DNA of 64,000 nucleotides from Yersinia frederiksenii ATCC 33641 (lineage in GTDB: Bacteria > Pseudomonadota > Gammaproteobacteria > Enterobacterales > Enterobacteriaceae), in assembly GCF_000754805.1 (NCBI RefSeq), contig NZ_KN150731.1, positions 2,901,886-2,965,885 of the forward strand. The letters are read 5' to 3'. The position numbers were made by a program, and so were the translations under genes. Position 1 is the first letter of the stretch, and each line of letters opens with the position of its first letter. The notes under the pieces were generated by a model. It saw only the letters and a program-made list of their open reading frames with translations, was not told the origin of the DNA and made no database searches. Positions 31,071-43,276 of this stretch are shown here, piece by piece.

Positions 31071-32285
31071 ATGTTTCATCTCGATACCTATGGCACGCTA
31101 GTCGCGGCCTGTCTGGTTTTATTGTTAGGCCGAAAGCTGGTAAAAACTGTCCCTTTTCTTAAAAAATACACCATACCTGAGCCGGTTGCGGGTGGTTTGT
31201 TAGTGGCCTTAATGTTGCTACTGATGCAAAAGACCCTCGGCTGGGAAATCAGTTTTGATATGTCGCTGAAAGACCCCTTGATGATGGCGTTTTTTGCCAC
31301 TATTGGTCTGAATGCCAACCTGGCCAGTCTACGTGCTGGTGGCAAGGCTCTGAGTGTCTTTGTATTTGTCGTCGTCGGTCTGCTGCTCGTGCAGAATGCG
31401 ATCGGCATTGCGCTCGCGAAATTAATGGGGCTTGACCCATTAATGGGGCTATTAGCAGGTTCTATTACACTATCCGGTGGGCACGGCACTGGAGCGGCAT
31501 GGAGTAAAGTGTTTGTTGAGCGCTATGGCTTTGAAAATGCTACCGAAGTTGCCATGGCCTGTGCGACCTTTGGCTTAGTGCTTGGTGGGTTGATTGGCGG
31601 ACCAGTTGCTCGCTATCTGGTTAAGCACTCTTCCACGCCAGATGGTACACCGGAGGATAGCGAAGTCCCCTCCGCTTTTGAAAAACCCTCTGCTGGCCGC
31701 ATGATTACCTCATTGGTATTGGTCGAAACCATTGCCATGATTGCTATTTGCCTGATGGCGGGCCAAGTCATCTCGGGTTGGTTGCAAGGTACGATGTTTG
31801 AACTACCGACCTTTGTCTGTGTGTTATTCATCGGGGTTATCCTCAGTAATACACTGTCGGCGATAGGTTTCTATAAAGTCTTTGATCGCGCAGTGTCAGT
31901 ATTGGGTAACGTCAGCTTGTCATTGTTCCTGGCGATGGCGCTGATGAGTCTGAAACTGTGGGAGTTGGCATCACTGGCATTGCCAATGTTGGTTATCTTG
32001 TCGGTTCAGGCATTGGCGATGGCGCTGTATGCTATTTTCGTTACTTACCGGGTGATGGGCAAAAACTATGATGCGGCAGTGCTGGCGGCGGGGCATTGTG
32101 GTTTTGGATTAGGCGCAACACCGACCGCCATTGCTAATATGCAGGCGATTACTGATCGTTTTGGCCCGTCACATTTAGCTTTCTTGGTGGTACCTATGGT
32201 TGGCGCGTTCTTTATTGATATCGTCAACGTAATAGTCATTAAGCTTTATCTGTTGCTACCAATCTTCCCAGCAGCCGTCGGGTAA
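31071..32285 (+). CDS. gltS: GltS, sodium/glutamate symporter
   Basis: GltS imports glutamate with sodium through the inner membrane. The 404 residues hold about ten membrane segments with two inverted halves; GSITLSGGHGTGAAW near 130-144 and AAGHCGFGLGATPTAIANM near 343-361 are the re-entrant loop motifs. The start was set at MFHLDTYGT, with GGAG seven bases upstream; the in-frame extension of 23 codons upstream is not family-like. It is divergent from xanP. Confidence 0.95.
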   Translation: MFHLDTYGTLVAACLVLLLGRKLVKTVPFLKKYTIPEPVAGGLLVALMLLLMQKTLGWEISFDMSLKDPLMMAFFATIGLNANLASLRAGGKALSVFVFVVVGLLLVQNAIGIALAKLMGLDPLMGLLAGSITLSGGHGTGAAWSKVFVERYGFENATEVAMACATFGLVLGGLIGGPVARYLVKHSSTPDGTPEDSEVPSAFEKPSAGRMITSLVLVETIAMIAICLMAGQVISGWLQGTMFELPTFVCVLFIGVILSNTLSAIGFYKVFDRAVSVLGNVSLSLFLAMALMSLKLWELASLALPMLVILSVQALAMALYAIFVTYRVMGKNYDAAVLAAGHCGFGLGATPTAIANMQAITDRFGPSHLAFLVVPMVGAFFIDIVNVIVIKLYLLLPIFPAAVG

Positions 32286-32292
32286 TTAATAT

Positions 32293-32320
32293 ATAGGGCT
32301 GATTTATACACCAGCCCTAT
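32293..32320. terminator. possible bidirectional hairpin between gltS and recG
   Basis: ATAGGGCTG/CAGCCCTAT forms a nine-base stem with a ten-base loop between two convergent genes. No good T run follows in either direction, so it may be only a transcript-stabilising hairpin. Confidence 0.5.
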
Positions 32321-32326
32321 ACTTGA

Positions 32327-34408
32327 TTACGCATTGGTATAGCGCGTTCGCTCTGGTAGCCAGCGCTCTATTAATGCCCGAGCATGTTCAGGATATTGTT
32401 GATGTAGATGGCGGGCGACTCGTTGTACTTCAGGAATCATTGCCTGATCACGCAGCAAATCAGCCACTTTAAACTCGGCACTCCCTGTCTGGCGTGTTCC
32501 CAATAATTCACCAGGGCCACGAATTTCCAAGTCTCGCTGAGCAATAACAAAGCCATCATTGCTATCGCGCAATACTTGCAAGCGCATCTGAGCGGTTTTG
32601 CTCAGTGGTGTTTTGTAGAGCAGCACACAATGAGAAGCCACGGCTCCACGGCCAACACGCCCACGTAATTGGTGTAATTGTGCTAAACCCAAACGTTCTG
32701 GGTTATCGATGATCATTAGACTGGCATTGGGTACATCAACCCCGACCTCAATCACCGTGGTGGCAACCAATAATTGCAATTCACCCTGTTTAAAGGCCTG
32801 CATAACCGCCTGTTTTTCAGGCCCTTTCATGCGGCCATGAACCAAACCGACTTTAATTTCTGGCAGAGCAACTCTCAATTCTTCGCAGGTGACTTCGGCG
32901 GCCTGAGCCTCCAGCAATTCGGACTCTTCAATCAAGGTGCAAACCCAATAGGCTTGCCGTCCCTCTTCCAAACAGGCATTTTTGACTCGCTGGATAACAT
33001 CACTGCGGCGAGTATCAGGAATTGCCACTGTCGTGACGGGGGTTCTACCTGGAGGCAGTTCGTCAATCACCGAGGTATCAAGGTCAGCATAGGCCGTCAT
33101 CGCCAAGGTTCGTGGAATCGGCGTCGCCGTCATAATTAACTGGTGTGGATGGAAGCCTTGCTCCTCGCCCTTTTCCCATAAAGCGAGCCGCTGATGAACA
33201 CCAAAACGATGTTGTTCATCAATAATCACCAGTGCCAGTCCGGAAAATTGTACTTGTTCCTGAAACATGGCGTGGGTGCCGACAACCATGGAAACTTGGC
33301 CACTGGCAACCGCTTCTTGTTGCGCCAGCCGAGCTTTACCTTTTTGTTTCCCGGCCAGCCAGCCGACCTCTAGACCTAATGGCTCAAGCCATTGGCGAAA
33401 TGTATTCGCGTGTTGCTCGGCCAATAATTCGGTGGGGGCCATTAGCGCAACCTGCTTACCATGAGCGATAGCACGCAGGGCTGCCAGTGCGGCAACCAAT
33501 GTTTTACCTGATCCCACATCACCTTGGATGAGCCGCATCATGGGGAAATTATGGGTCATATCTTGCTCAATTTCCGCCACTACACGCTGTTGAGCACGGG
33601 TTGGCGTGAAAGGCAGCGCCGCTAGAAAACGTTGCTTAAGTTGTTCTTCAGCCAGCAGTGGCAGCGCCCGATAGCTTTGTGCCCCAGCTCTGACCGCCAA
33701 CATGCTGAGATTATGGGCTAGCAACTCTTCCATAATCAGCCGCCGCTGGGCAGGGTGCTTACCTTGCTCTAAATCGAACAACTGAATGTCTGCTGGTGGG
33801 CGATGCAGGGTATGAATAGCTTCTGGCAGGCTAATGAGAGAGCGGCTTAGCTCTATGGGTAATAGTTCGGCAATAACACAGGTATCCAACATTGCCAGCG
33901 CTTGATCGATAAGTTTACGCAGAGTAGCCTGACGAATCCCCTCAGTGGTGGGATACACCGGCGTCAGTGATTCCTGCAATTCAACACCAATATTCTCTCC
34001 ATGCACCCGATATTCAGGGTGAATGATTTCCGGCCCAGTATTACCCCGTTTAGCTTCACCATAGGCAATAACATGCTTGCCCGGAGACAGGCTGTTTTTC
34101 ATTGCAGCATTGAAGTTGAAAAAACGCAGGGTGAGGACACCGGTTCCATCGGTGATTTGGCTAGTCATCATCCGCCGCCGACCAAAACTGATGTCGGAAC
34201 GAATGACTTCGCCCTCAACCGTCACTGAAAGGCCAGGTAATAGATCACCAATACGATAGAGTCGAGTGCGGTCCTCATAACGTAACGGCAGGTGAAGCAG
34301 CAGGTCTTGAATAGTCTCCAGACCCATTTTAGCTAGTTTCCCAGCCTGACTTGCGCCAACACCGGAAAGTGTACTGAGGGGTACGGCATCCAGTAGGCGG
34401 CCTTTCAT
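32327..34408 (-). CDS. recG: RecG, ATP-dependent DNA helicase
   Basis: RecG remodels stalled forks and branch-migrates Holliday junctions and R-loops. The 693 residues contain the wedge/OB domain (about 60-150), helicase motif I GDVGSGKT near 300, motif II DEQH in IIDEQHRFG near 400, and motif VI QLRGRVGRG near 590. The start codon directly abuts the trmH stop, so it belongs to the rpoZ-spoT-trmH-recG transcription unit. Confidence 0.97.
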   Translation of the reverse strand: MKGRLLDAVPLSTLSGVGASQAGKLAKMGLETIQDLLLHLPLRYEDRTRLYRIGDLLPGLSVTVEGEVIRSDISFGRRRMMTSQITDGTGVLTLRFFNFNAAMKNSLSPGKHVIAYGEAKRGNTGPEIIHPEYRVHGENIGVELQESLTPVYPTTEGIRQATLRKLIDQALAMLDTCVIAELLPIELSRSLISLPEAIHTLHRPPADIQLFDLEQGKHPAQRRLIMEELLAHNLSMLAVRAGAQSYRALPLLAEEQLKQRFLAALPFTPTRAQQRVVAEIEQDMTHNFPMMRLIQGDVGSGKTLVAALAALRAIAHGKQVALMAPTELLAEQHANTFRQWLEPLGLEVGWLAGKQKGKARLAQQEAVASGQVSMVVGTHAMFQEQVQFSGLALVIIDEQHRFGVHQRLALWEKGEEQGFHPHQLIMTATPIPRTLAMTAYADLDTSVIDELPPGRTPVTTVAIPDTRRSDVIQRVKNACLEEGRQAYWVCTLIEESELLEAQAAEVTCEELRVALPEIKVGLVHGRMKGPEKQAVMQAFKQGELQLLVATTVIEVGVDVPNASLMIIDNPERLGLAQLHQLRGRVGRGAVASHCVLLYKTPLSKTAQMRLQVLRDSNDGFVIAQRDLEIRGPGELLGTRQTGSAEFKVADLLRDQAMIPEVQRVARHLHQQYPEHARALIERWLPERTRYTNA

Positions 34409-35101
34409 TTAAGACTCCGTGGATTGCATGGCTGACCACCATTGCGCATCGGCAATAACCTGGCCTTGGTCATCAATATAAGGCTGGGGAAGCCCTTTGC
34501 GTTTGGCTACTTGCGCCAATACCGGGTATCCACCTTCAAACAAGAGCCGCTGCTGCTGCTCTTCTGGCAAAACACTCTGTGCCCGCTGATACATACCCGC
34601 ATTTTGCCGCTGTCGCTGTGCTTCATATAAAATCAGCGCGGAGGCAACCGATACATTCAGTGATTGCACCATGCCGATCATCGGAATAATGATGTCCTGA
34701 TCCGCCAGTGCCAGTGCTTCTTGAGAGATGCCGGTTTTTTCCTGCCCCATGAGAATACAGGTAGGGCGGGTATAGTCGATTTCACGAAAATCAACAGCGT
34801 TGTCTGATAGATGAGTCGCTAGTATTTGCATACCTTGCGATTTCAGATGGGTAATAGCATCGGCAATATGAGAATGTGTTTTGACCTGAACCCAGCTGTT
34901 GCTTCCTGCGGCAGAAGAGAGCCGCGTATACATTTGAGTGGTCGGCCAAATGGCATGTACTTGATGAATACCGACGGCATCAGCAGTACGAATAATTGCG
35001 GATACATTGTGGGGTTTATGGACTTGCTCCAGACAGACCGTTAGGTCCGGCTGTCTGGTTGCAAGCATTTCACAAATCCGCGCATAGCGTTGAGGATTCA
35101 T
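34409..35101 (-). CDS. trmH: TrmH (SpoU), tRNA Gm18 2'-O-methyltransferase
   Basis: TrmH methylates the ribose of G18 in tRNA. The SPOUT-fold signatures are NVSAIIRTADAVG near 33-45, ILMGQEKTGIS near 116-126 and the C-terminal SLNVSVASALILYEA near 145-159. The 230-residue length is usual. It lies five bases after spoT and directly in front of recG. Confidence 0.96.
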   Translation of the reverse strand: MNPQRYARICEMLATRQPDLTVCLEQVHKPHNVSAIIRTADAVGIHQVHAIWPTTQMYTRLSSAAGSNSWVQVKTHSHIADAITHLKSQGMQILATHLSDNAVDFREIDYTRPTCILMGQEKTGISQEALALADQDIIIPMIGMVQSLNVSVASALILYEAQRQRQNAGMYQRAQSVLPEEQQQRLLFEGGYPVLAQVAKRKGLPQPYIDDQGQVIADAQWWSAMQSTES

Positions 35102-35106
35102 AGGCG

Positions 35107-37212
35107 TTAATTACGATTACGGCTGACTTTAACCACATCTGGCATGATACGAATCTTCCGCATAATGTTAGCCAGATGGACTCGGTCACGAGTAGTCAGG
35201 CGAATAAAGGCACTGTATACCCGGCCATCTTTCTCTTCAGTATTCAGGCTCTGAATATTAGATTCCGCGGCATTAATCGCCGCCGTCAGATTTGCCAGAG
35301 CGCCTTGTTGGTTGAACATATCGACTTTGATTTCAGCAATAAACTCTTGCTCAGTCTCTTTATCCCATTCAACCGCCATAAATTTCTCAGGTTCTTTTTG
35401 ATAACCACGAATATTACGGCAGGATTCGTGATGGATAACCAAACCTTTGCCTGGGCTGATATGGGCGATAATCGGGTCACCCGGAATTGGACGACAGCAC
35501 TTGGCAAAGGTAATCAGGACACCATCCGCACCCTTAATTGCCAAATTGCGAGTACCACCGGAGGTTGCCAGTGTTGATGGGTCACCTAAAAGGTTTTTAG
35601 CCACCACGACACTCATTGCATTACCCAAGCCAATTTCCGCCAGTAAATCATCCAGCGTAGCCAGCTTCATGCGATCCAGCTCGCGTTTGATATTTTCTTC
35701 TGAAATATCAGACAGTTTTCGTCCATTCCCCAATGCGTGATTCAGTAACCGACGGCCAAGGCTGACCGATTCATCACGTTTAAGGTTTTTCAGTAATTGG
35801 CGAATTTTAGCGCGCGCTTTCGAACTGACCACAAAATTCAGCCAGGCCGCATTTGGCCGTGCACCCGGAGCCGTAATTATCTCAACAGTTTGACCACTGC
35901 TCAGTGACTGAGAAAGCGGATATGGCTGGCGGTCAACACGAGCACCCACACAGGCATGACCGATATCGGTATGCACCGCATAAGCAAAGTCGACCGGTGT
36001 TGCGCCGGCAGGTAATTCAACAATGCGCCCTTCCGGGGTGAAAACGTAAATCTCATCAGGGAAAAGATCAGATTTTACACTTTCAATAAATTCAAATGAG
36101 CTGCCCGCACTTTGCTGAAGCTCCAGCAAGCTTTGCATCCAGCGCTGAGCGCGGATCTGTGCGGTGGTGCCGGACTCACCTTGCTCTTTATAAGCCCAGT
36201 GTGCCGCAACCCCCATTTCGGCCATCTGATCCATATCTTCAGTACGGATTTGCACCTCTACCGGAACCCCATGAGGGCCGATTAATGAGGTATGTAACGA
36301 TTGATAGCCGTTAGCCTTAGGGATAGCGATATAGTCTTTTACGCGGCCGGGACGGGGTTTATACAGACTATGAGCCTGACCCAGAACACGGTAGCAAGTA
36401 TCGACTTCTTTAACGATAACCCGAAAAGCATAGATATCCATGATGGAGTGAAAACGTTGCTCCTTCAGGTTCATCTTGCAATAGATGGAATAGAGATGCT
36501 TTTCTCGACCACTGACGCGACAAGGGATTCCTGCCTCTGTTAGTCGCCCTTCAATCTCCGCCAAGATTTTCTGAATCATCTCTTTGCGGTTGCCGCGAGC
36601 CGCTTTCACGACTTCTTTAATGACGCGGTAGCGATTTGGGTAGAGCGCTTCAAAACCCAGCTCTTCCAGCTCGGTTTTTAAATGGTGAATACCTAGCCGA
36701 TGGGCTAGTGGGCTATATATTTCAAGGGTCTCGCGGGCAATACGACGACGTTTATCCGGACGCAACGAGCCCAGCGTTCGCATATTGTGTGTGCGGTCAG
36801 CCAGCTTAATCAAAATGACGCGGATATCCTGCACCATCGCCATGATCATTTTGCGGAAGTTTTCCGCCTGGGCTTCTTTCTTGTCGCGGAAGTTCAGTTT
36901 ATCGAGTTTAGAGACACCCTCGACCAGCTCGGCTACGCTTTTCCCAAACAACTGCTCCATATCTTGATATGTAGCAGGTGTGTCCTCAATGACGTCATGC
37001 AAAAGCGCCGCCATTAGGGTTTCGTAATCAAGCCGCATCTCCGCGAGAATACAGGCCACAGCGACCGGGTGAGTGATATAAGGCTCACCACTGGAGCGTG
37101 TCTGACCCTCGTGAGCATCACGTGCGACAAGATATGCCTGTTTGAGGCGCTTAATCTGCTCCTCTGGCAGGTAACGTTGAATCAGCAGATTCAGGCTTTC
37201 AAACAGGTACAA
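35107..37212 (-). CDS. spoT: SpoT, bifunctional (p)ppGpp hydrolase/synthetase
   Basis: SpoT degrades and makes the stringent-response alarmone (p)ppGpp in response to carbon, fatty-acid and other starvation. The order is an HD hydrolase domain (catalytic His-Asp at residues 72-73 in LLHDVIEDT), the weaker synthetase domain (about 200-330), the TGS domain (about 385-450), a helical region and a C-terminal ACT domain. The 701 residues match E. coli. It lies 18 bases after rpoZ and starts the run spoT-trmH-recG. Confidence 0.97.
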   Translation of the reverse strand: MYLFESLNLLIQRYLPEEQIKRLKQAYLVARDAHEGQTRSSGEPYITHPVAVACILAEMRLDYETLMAALLHDVIEDTPATYQDMEQLFGKSVAELVEGVSKLDKLNFRDKKEAQAENFRKMIMAMVQDIRVILIKLADRTHNMRTLGSLRPDKRRRIARETLEIYSPLAHRLGIHHLKTELEELGFEALYPNRYRVIKEVVKAARGNRKEMIQKILAEIEGRLTEAGIPCRVSGREKHLYSIYCKMNLKEQRFHSIMDIYAFRVIVKEVDTCYRVLGQAHSLYKPRPGRVKDYIAIPKANGYQSLHTSLIGPHGVPVEVQIRTEDMDQMAEMGVAAHWAYKEQGESGTTAQIRAQRWMQSLLELQQSAGSSFEFIESVKSDLFPDEIYVFTPEGRIVELPAGATPVDFAYAVHTDIGHACVGARVDRQPYPLSQSLSSGQTVEIITAPGARPNAAWLNFVVSSKARAKIRQLLKNLKRDESVSLGRRLLNHALGNGRKLSDISEENIKRELDRMKLATLDDLLAEIGLGNAMSVVVAKNLLGDPSTLATSGGTRNLAIKGADGVLITFAKCCRPIPGDPIIAHISPGKGLVIHHESCRNIRGYQKEPEKFMAVEWDKETEQEFIAEIKVDMFNQQGALANLTAAINAAESNIQSLNTEEKDGRVYSAFIRLTTRDRVHLANIMRKIRIMPDVVKVSRNRN

Positions 37213-37230
37213 AGCAGACTCGCTGTCTAA

Positions 37231-37506
37231 TTAACGACGACCTTCAGCAATTGCGGTTACCGCTTGGATCTCAGCGGCTTCCTGCTCTTGCTGTTCTTGG
37301 CGTTCACGCACATCAAGAATCTGATTAGTAATCAGGCCTTCTTCGATTTCGCGCAGCGCAATCACAGTAACTTTATCGTTCTCTTCTGGAACCAGTGCGT
37401 CTTTACCGCCGGACTGGATTTGACGTGCCCGACGAGCAGCGACCAACACCAGGTCAAAACGGTTACCAATTTTCTCTACAGCGTCTTGAACAGTTACGCG
37501 TGCCAT
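37231..37506 (-). CDS. rpoZ: RNA polymerase omega subunit
   Basis: Omega is a 91-residue subunit that helps fold the beta-prime subunit and forms one ppGpp-binding site on RNA polymerase. [19 protein letters not shown] and the following RRARQIQ are the conserved core. Neighbouring spoT makes the ligand, a linkage seen across gamma-proteobacteria. gmk lies upstream in the same direction, 54 bases away. Confidence 0.97.
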
Positions 37507-37560
37507 AATTCTGCTACTCCACAGGTGACGAAATGACTGGGCATGATACTGAAACTCTGT

Positions 37561-38193
<633 letters not shown>

Positions 38194-38210
38194 TCAGTTG
38201 ATTAGGTTGA

Positions 38211-38337
38211 TATACCCTTATTAGTTGAAGTTACAGTGGTGCTCGCGGGGTGCTCTCGCCAGAGTCACTGTTATCAGTGAATCCGGGATTTGCTCGCTTA
38301 CAGACTATCTGCAACGCCAATTATGTTGGGTGTATAT
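38211..38337. repeat. Yersinia-type short palindromic repeat, copy 3
   Basis: The ends TATACCCTTATTAGTTGAAG and CTGCAACGCCAATTATGTTG with GGGTGTATA are imperfect complements. They frame about 127 bases that include GGTGCTCGCGGGGTGCTCTC and ATCCGGGATTTGCTCGC. It lies between the divergent gmk and ligB. The remaining 250 bases up to ligB hold no gene that I can see, only likely promoters. Confidence 0.6.
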
Positions 38338-38523
38338 AGAAAGCAGAAGTGTGAATCTCCGCACAGTATACACGGCTGCTACGCGTCATGCAGCGTTACA
38401 ACGCATTTCACCTTAATGTTTTGTCTATATACAGCACGATTTTATGCTTTTGCGGGGAGTGCTGCGTAATTTTAGCGAGTTGCAGTAGACATAAAAGTAT
38501 TGTTCGGCAGCGCGCGCATTTAA

Positions 38524-40299
<1,776 letters not shown>

Positions 40300-40304
40300 T
40301 TGGA

Positions 40305-40922
40305 TTAATGCTCTGAGTGCTCATATTTGAATACTGGCAGGCCAAGACGGAATCTCAATGCCAGTAATCGTGCGCTCAGCCCTGTGACGAGGGTAATGAT
40401 AACAACCCAGTTATGAGACAGTGGAGTGTATTGCAGAGCAATATAGATCCAAGCGGCGGCAAATGAGATACCGGCATAGATTTCTTTCTGAAATACTAAT
40501 GGAATACAGTTACAGAACATATCGCGCAGAACACCACCAAAGACGCCGGTAATCACAGCTGCAATGGCCGCAATGATGGTACTGTGGCCCATGTCGAGCG
40601 CAATTTGTGCGCCAATAATGGAAAAAACAATAAGCCCAATAGCATCAAGCACTAGAAATAAATGGCGCAAATGCTTCATTAATGGCGCCATCCAAGTTGT
40701 GACTATTGCTGCAATTGCGACAATGACAATGTATTCAGGATGTTTAACCCAGCCAAGTGGATAGTGGCCTAAGAGCATATCTCTGACCGAACCACCGCCA
40801 ATGGCCGTTGCAGAGGCAATAATAATGACGCCAAACATGTCCATTTGACGACGACCAGCAGCCAGTGCTCCGGTCATGGCTTCAGCTGTGATACCAATAA
40901 TATAAAGCACACTGAGTAGCAT
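40305..40922 (-). CDS. yicG: YicG, TRIC-type (UPF0126) membrane protein
   Basis: This 205-residue inner-membrane protein has two repeats of the TRIC/UPF0126 fold, about seven membrane segments in all, with [15 protein letters not shown] near 36-50 and [14 protein letters not shown] near 122-135. Prokaryotic TRIC proteins form cation channels; the E. coli relative YicG has no proven role. It is convergent with ligB, as in E. coli. Confidence 0.93.
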   Translation of the reverse strand: MLLSVLYIIGITAEAMTGALAAGRRQMDMFGVIIIASATAIGGGSVRDMLLGHYPLGWVKHPEYIVIVAIAAIVTTWMAPLMKHLRHLFLVLDAIGLIVFSIIGAQIALDMGHSTIIAAIAAVITGVFGGVLRDMFCNCIPLVFQKEIYAGISFAAAWIYIALQYTPLSHNWVVIITLVTGLSARLLALRFRLGLPVFKYEHSEH

Positions 40923-41239
40923 AATGAATTAAATTTCTTAAGGGCTGCAAAGGACGCAGAGTAATCACTAAGAGATAACAGCGCGACTGAGATTTTCTAA
41001 GTCATGCATTTTAGATTACTTAATCTAATCAAAAAATTATCCATCTTATTAATATATATTCATAAAAAATGAATGACGTGATAATTATTCATTAATAATT
41101 CTAGGTGAAATAGCTCACTATTGAAGAGGGATGGTGGCACTACTGAGTACTTTTATGATTACCTGGCCTTGTTGCAGAGTTATTCGTCGGATGATAGCTT
41201 TTATTTCTATTTTATCTTTTATTTCAGTGGAATTTGTTC
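40923..41239. other. AT-rich gene-free region at the start of the second accessory zone
   Basis: These 317 bases between divergent yicG and the lipoprotein gene contain AT-rich tracts (41020-41100) but no open frame or clear hairpin. Promoters for both genes are expected here. Confidence 0.4.
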
Positions 41240-41704
41240 ATGGATAAGTGTGTTAATCCATTCCAATATCGGGCTGTACTTTTAGTGGGTGTGATTGCCG
41301 TTGGGGCATTACTGACGGGTTGTGTCGATAGCTCAGGTCATGCAAATACATCTGTGGCGAAGGTTGCACCTCCGGTTTGTGTTAAAGGTGAAGCAATGAC
41401 ACAAACAACACTTTATTTTGGCTTGAACCGCCCTCATGGCCCCGTAATTTCATCTACTGAATGGCAGTCTTTCGTCGATAATGATGTCACCAGCCGCTTC
41501 AAAGATGGCCTGACAGTTATTGAGGCTAAAGGACAATGGTTGGGGAATGATGGCAAGGTTGCCAAAGAAAACAGCAGGACGTTGGTGCTTATCCATAAAG
41601 ATGATAAAGAAAGTGCGATTGAAGATCTGCGTTCCCGTTATAAGCAGCAGTTTGCACAAGAATCGGTCATGCGGGTTGATGCCGTTGTTTGCGTTGATTT
41701 CTAA
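41240..41704 (+). CDS. DUF3574 lipoprotein
   Basis: This 154-residue exported lipoprotein has a hydrophobic signal with the lipobox LTGC (Cys near residue 28). The mature part carries the DUF3574 pattern TTLYFGLNRPHGPVIS, then EWQSFVDNDVTSRFKDGLTV. The family has no known biochemical function. Asp follows Ser-free sequence after the lipid Cys (CVDS), so the final membrane is uncertain. The start is the ATG in TTCATGGAT. It is not obviously in an operon. Confidence 0.85.
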   Translation: MDKCVNPFQYRAVLLVGVIAVGALLTGCVDSSGHANTSVAKVAPPVCVKGEAMTQTTLYFGLNRPHGPVISSTEWQSFVDNDVTSRFKDGLTVIEAKGQWLGNDGKVAKENSRTLVLIHKDDKESAIEDLRSRYKQQFAQESVMRVDAVVCVDF

Positions 41705-41728
41705 CTGAAAATTTTGAGTGTCAATTTA

Positions 41729-41764
41729 GGCCCTTTGCCTTCTAAATAATGAAAGGTAAAAGGC
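41729..41764. terminator. hairpin between the lipoprotein and nupC-like genes
   Basis: GGCCCTTTGCCTT and its imperfect complement around an ATAAT-rich loop lie between convergent genes. It probably ends the lipoprotein transcript, but no T run of length follows. Confidence 0.4.
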
Positions 41765-41804
41765 CGACTTAATATTTATGCTGTGCGGTTAGAGCATGTT
41801 TGGC

Positions 41805-42989
41805 TCATAAGACAAGCCCAGTAATAGCAGCAGAAAGTAAACTGACCAAAGTTGAACCATACACTAGCTTTAATCCAAATCGTGAGACTACATTACCTTG
41901 CTGTTCATTCAACCCTTTAATGGCACCAGCAACAATGCCAATTGAGGCGAAGTTAGCAAAAGAGACTAAAAAGACAGAAAGAATCCCCAAACCGCGCGGA
42001 GACATTTCGGTTGCAACTTTTTTTAGCTCAATCATGGCAACGAACTCATTGGCTACTAACTTGGTCGCCATAATGCTCCCAGCCTGCAAAGCATCTTGAG
42101 CAGGGATGCCAATCAGTAGTGCGAGTGGATAAAATAGATATCCCATAACACCTTGGAAACTGATATTGAATAAAGTGCTAAATAAAGCGTTAGCAGCAGA
42201 AATTATGGCAATAAACCCGATTAACATGGCGGCTATAATCATGGCGATTTTAAATCCAGCCAGAATATATTCCCCGAGCATTTCAAAAAAGCTTTGGTCT
42301 TCATGAAGCTTATTTAGTTTTAATTCGGGTTCTTCTGTGACGGGGTATGGGTTAATAATAGAAAGAACAATAAAAGTACTAAACATATTCAGCACAAGCG
42401 CTGTAACCACAAATTTTGGATCGAGCATGGTCATGTAAGCACTTACAATTGACATGGACACAGTCGACATCGCAGTGGCGGCCATGGTGTACATTCTGCG
42501 CGGCGATATATCAGCAATAATTCCTTTGTAGGCAATGAAATTTTCTGATTGCCCTAAAATCAACGTACTTACGGCATTAAAAGATTCTAGCTTTCCCATG
42601 CCATTTACTTTAGATAACAATGTGCCGATGACCCGGATGATGAGCGGCAAGATATGAAAGTGCTGTAAAATACCAATCAATGCAGACACAAAAATGATGG
42701 GGCAAAGGACATTGAGGAATATAAATGCCAACCCTTGCTCATTCATGTTACCAAAAACAAAACTGGTACCTATTGCGGCAAATTTCATCAGTGATTCGAA
42801 TAATCCAGCAAAGTATTTTATCGACCCCAATCCACTTTCTGAGTGTAAAAAGAAATAGGCCAATGCAATTTCTATAATTAGTAACTGAAAAATATAACGC
42901 AGTTTGATGTTTTTACGATCATGACTTGCGAGTAAAGCCAGGACCGCAATAGCAATCAGCGCCAAGAGAAAATGGAGAATTTGCAGCAT
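41805..42989 (-). CDS. NupC-type concentrative nucleoside transporter
   Basis: This 394-residue proton/nucleoside symporter of the CNT family resembles E. coli NupC over its full length. Shared stretches include [13 protein letters not shown] near 126, [29 protein letters not shown], and the C-terminal [20 protein letters not shown]. About eight to ten membrane segments are visible. It lacks a few residues near 285 present in E. coli NupC, so it is a close relative or paralogue rather than certain NupC. No CRP or CytR site was recognised upstream. Confidence 0.88.
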   Translation of the reverse strand: MLQILHFLLALIAIAVLALLASHDRKNIKLRYIFQLLIIEIALAYFFLHSESGLGSIKYFAGLFESLMKFAAIGTSFVFGNMNEQGLAFIFLNVLCPIIFVSALIGILQHFHILPLIIRVIGTLLSKVNGMGKLESFNAVSTLILGQSENFIAYKGIIADISPRRMYTMAATAMSTVSMSIVSAYMTMLDPKFVVTALVLNMFSTFIVLSIINPYPVTEEPELKLNKLHEDQSFFEMLGEYILAGFKIAMIIAAMLIGFIAIISAANALFSTLFNISFQGVMGYLFYPLALLIGIPAQDALQAGSIMATKLVANEFVAMIELKKVATEMSPRGLGILSVFLVSFANFASIGIVAGAIKGLNEQQGNVVSRFGLKLVYGSTLVSLLSAAITGLVL

Positions 42990-43276
42990 AAGAAATCCGT
43001 CAGGGATAAAAATTCAGTCAGCATTTTATCCATAACAGCAGGTTTTTTTCATCTGAAATTCAACCTTCTTGAACATATATATTCTACCCATTCTTTAATT
43101 GTCCCCTAAACATCCCGCTTGTTTAAATTTTTACTGCATTCCCCGTCATTTATCCATTGGGTGACTCACTATTTATCTGCCAGCTTAAGTTGCCGTCATT
43201 AAGGCAAATGTAGCGTTTCCTCAAAGAGGATAAGGCGATAGCACTATCTGTGTTCAACCAACTCATTGGATGGAAT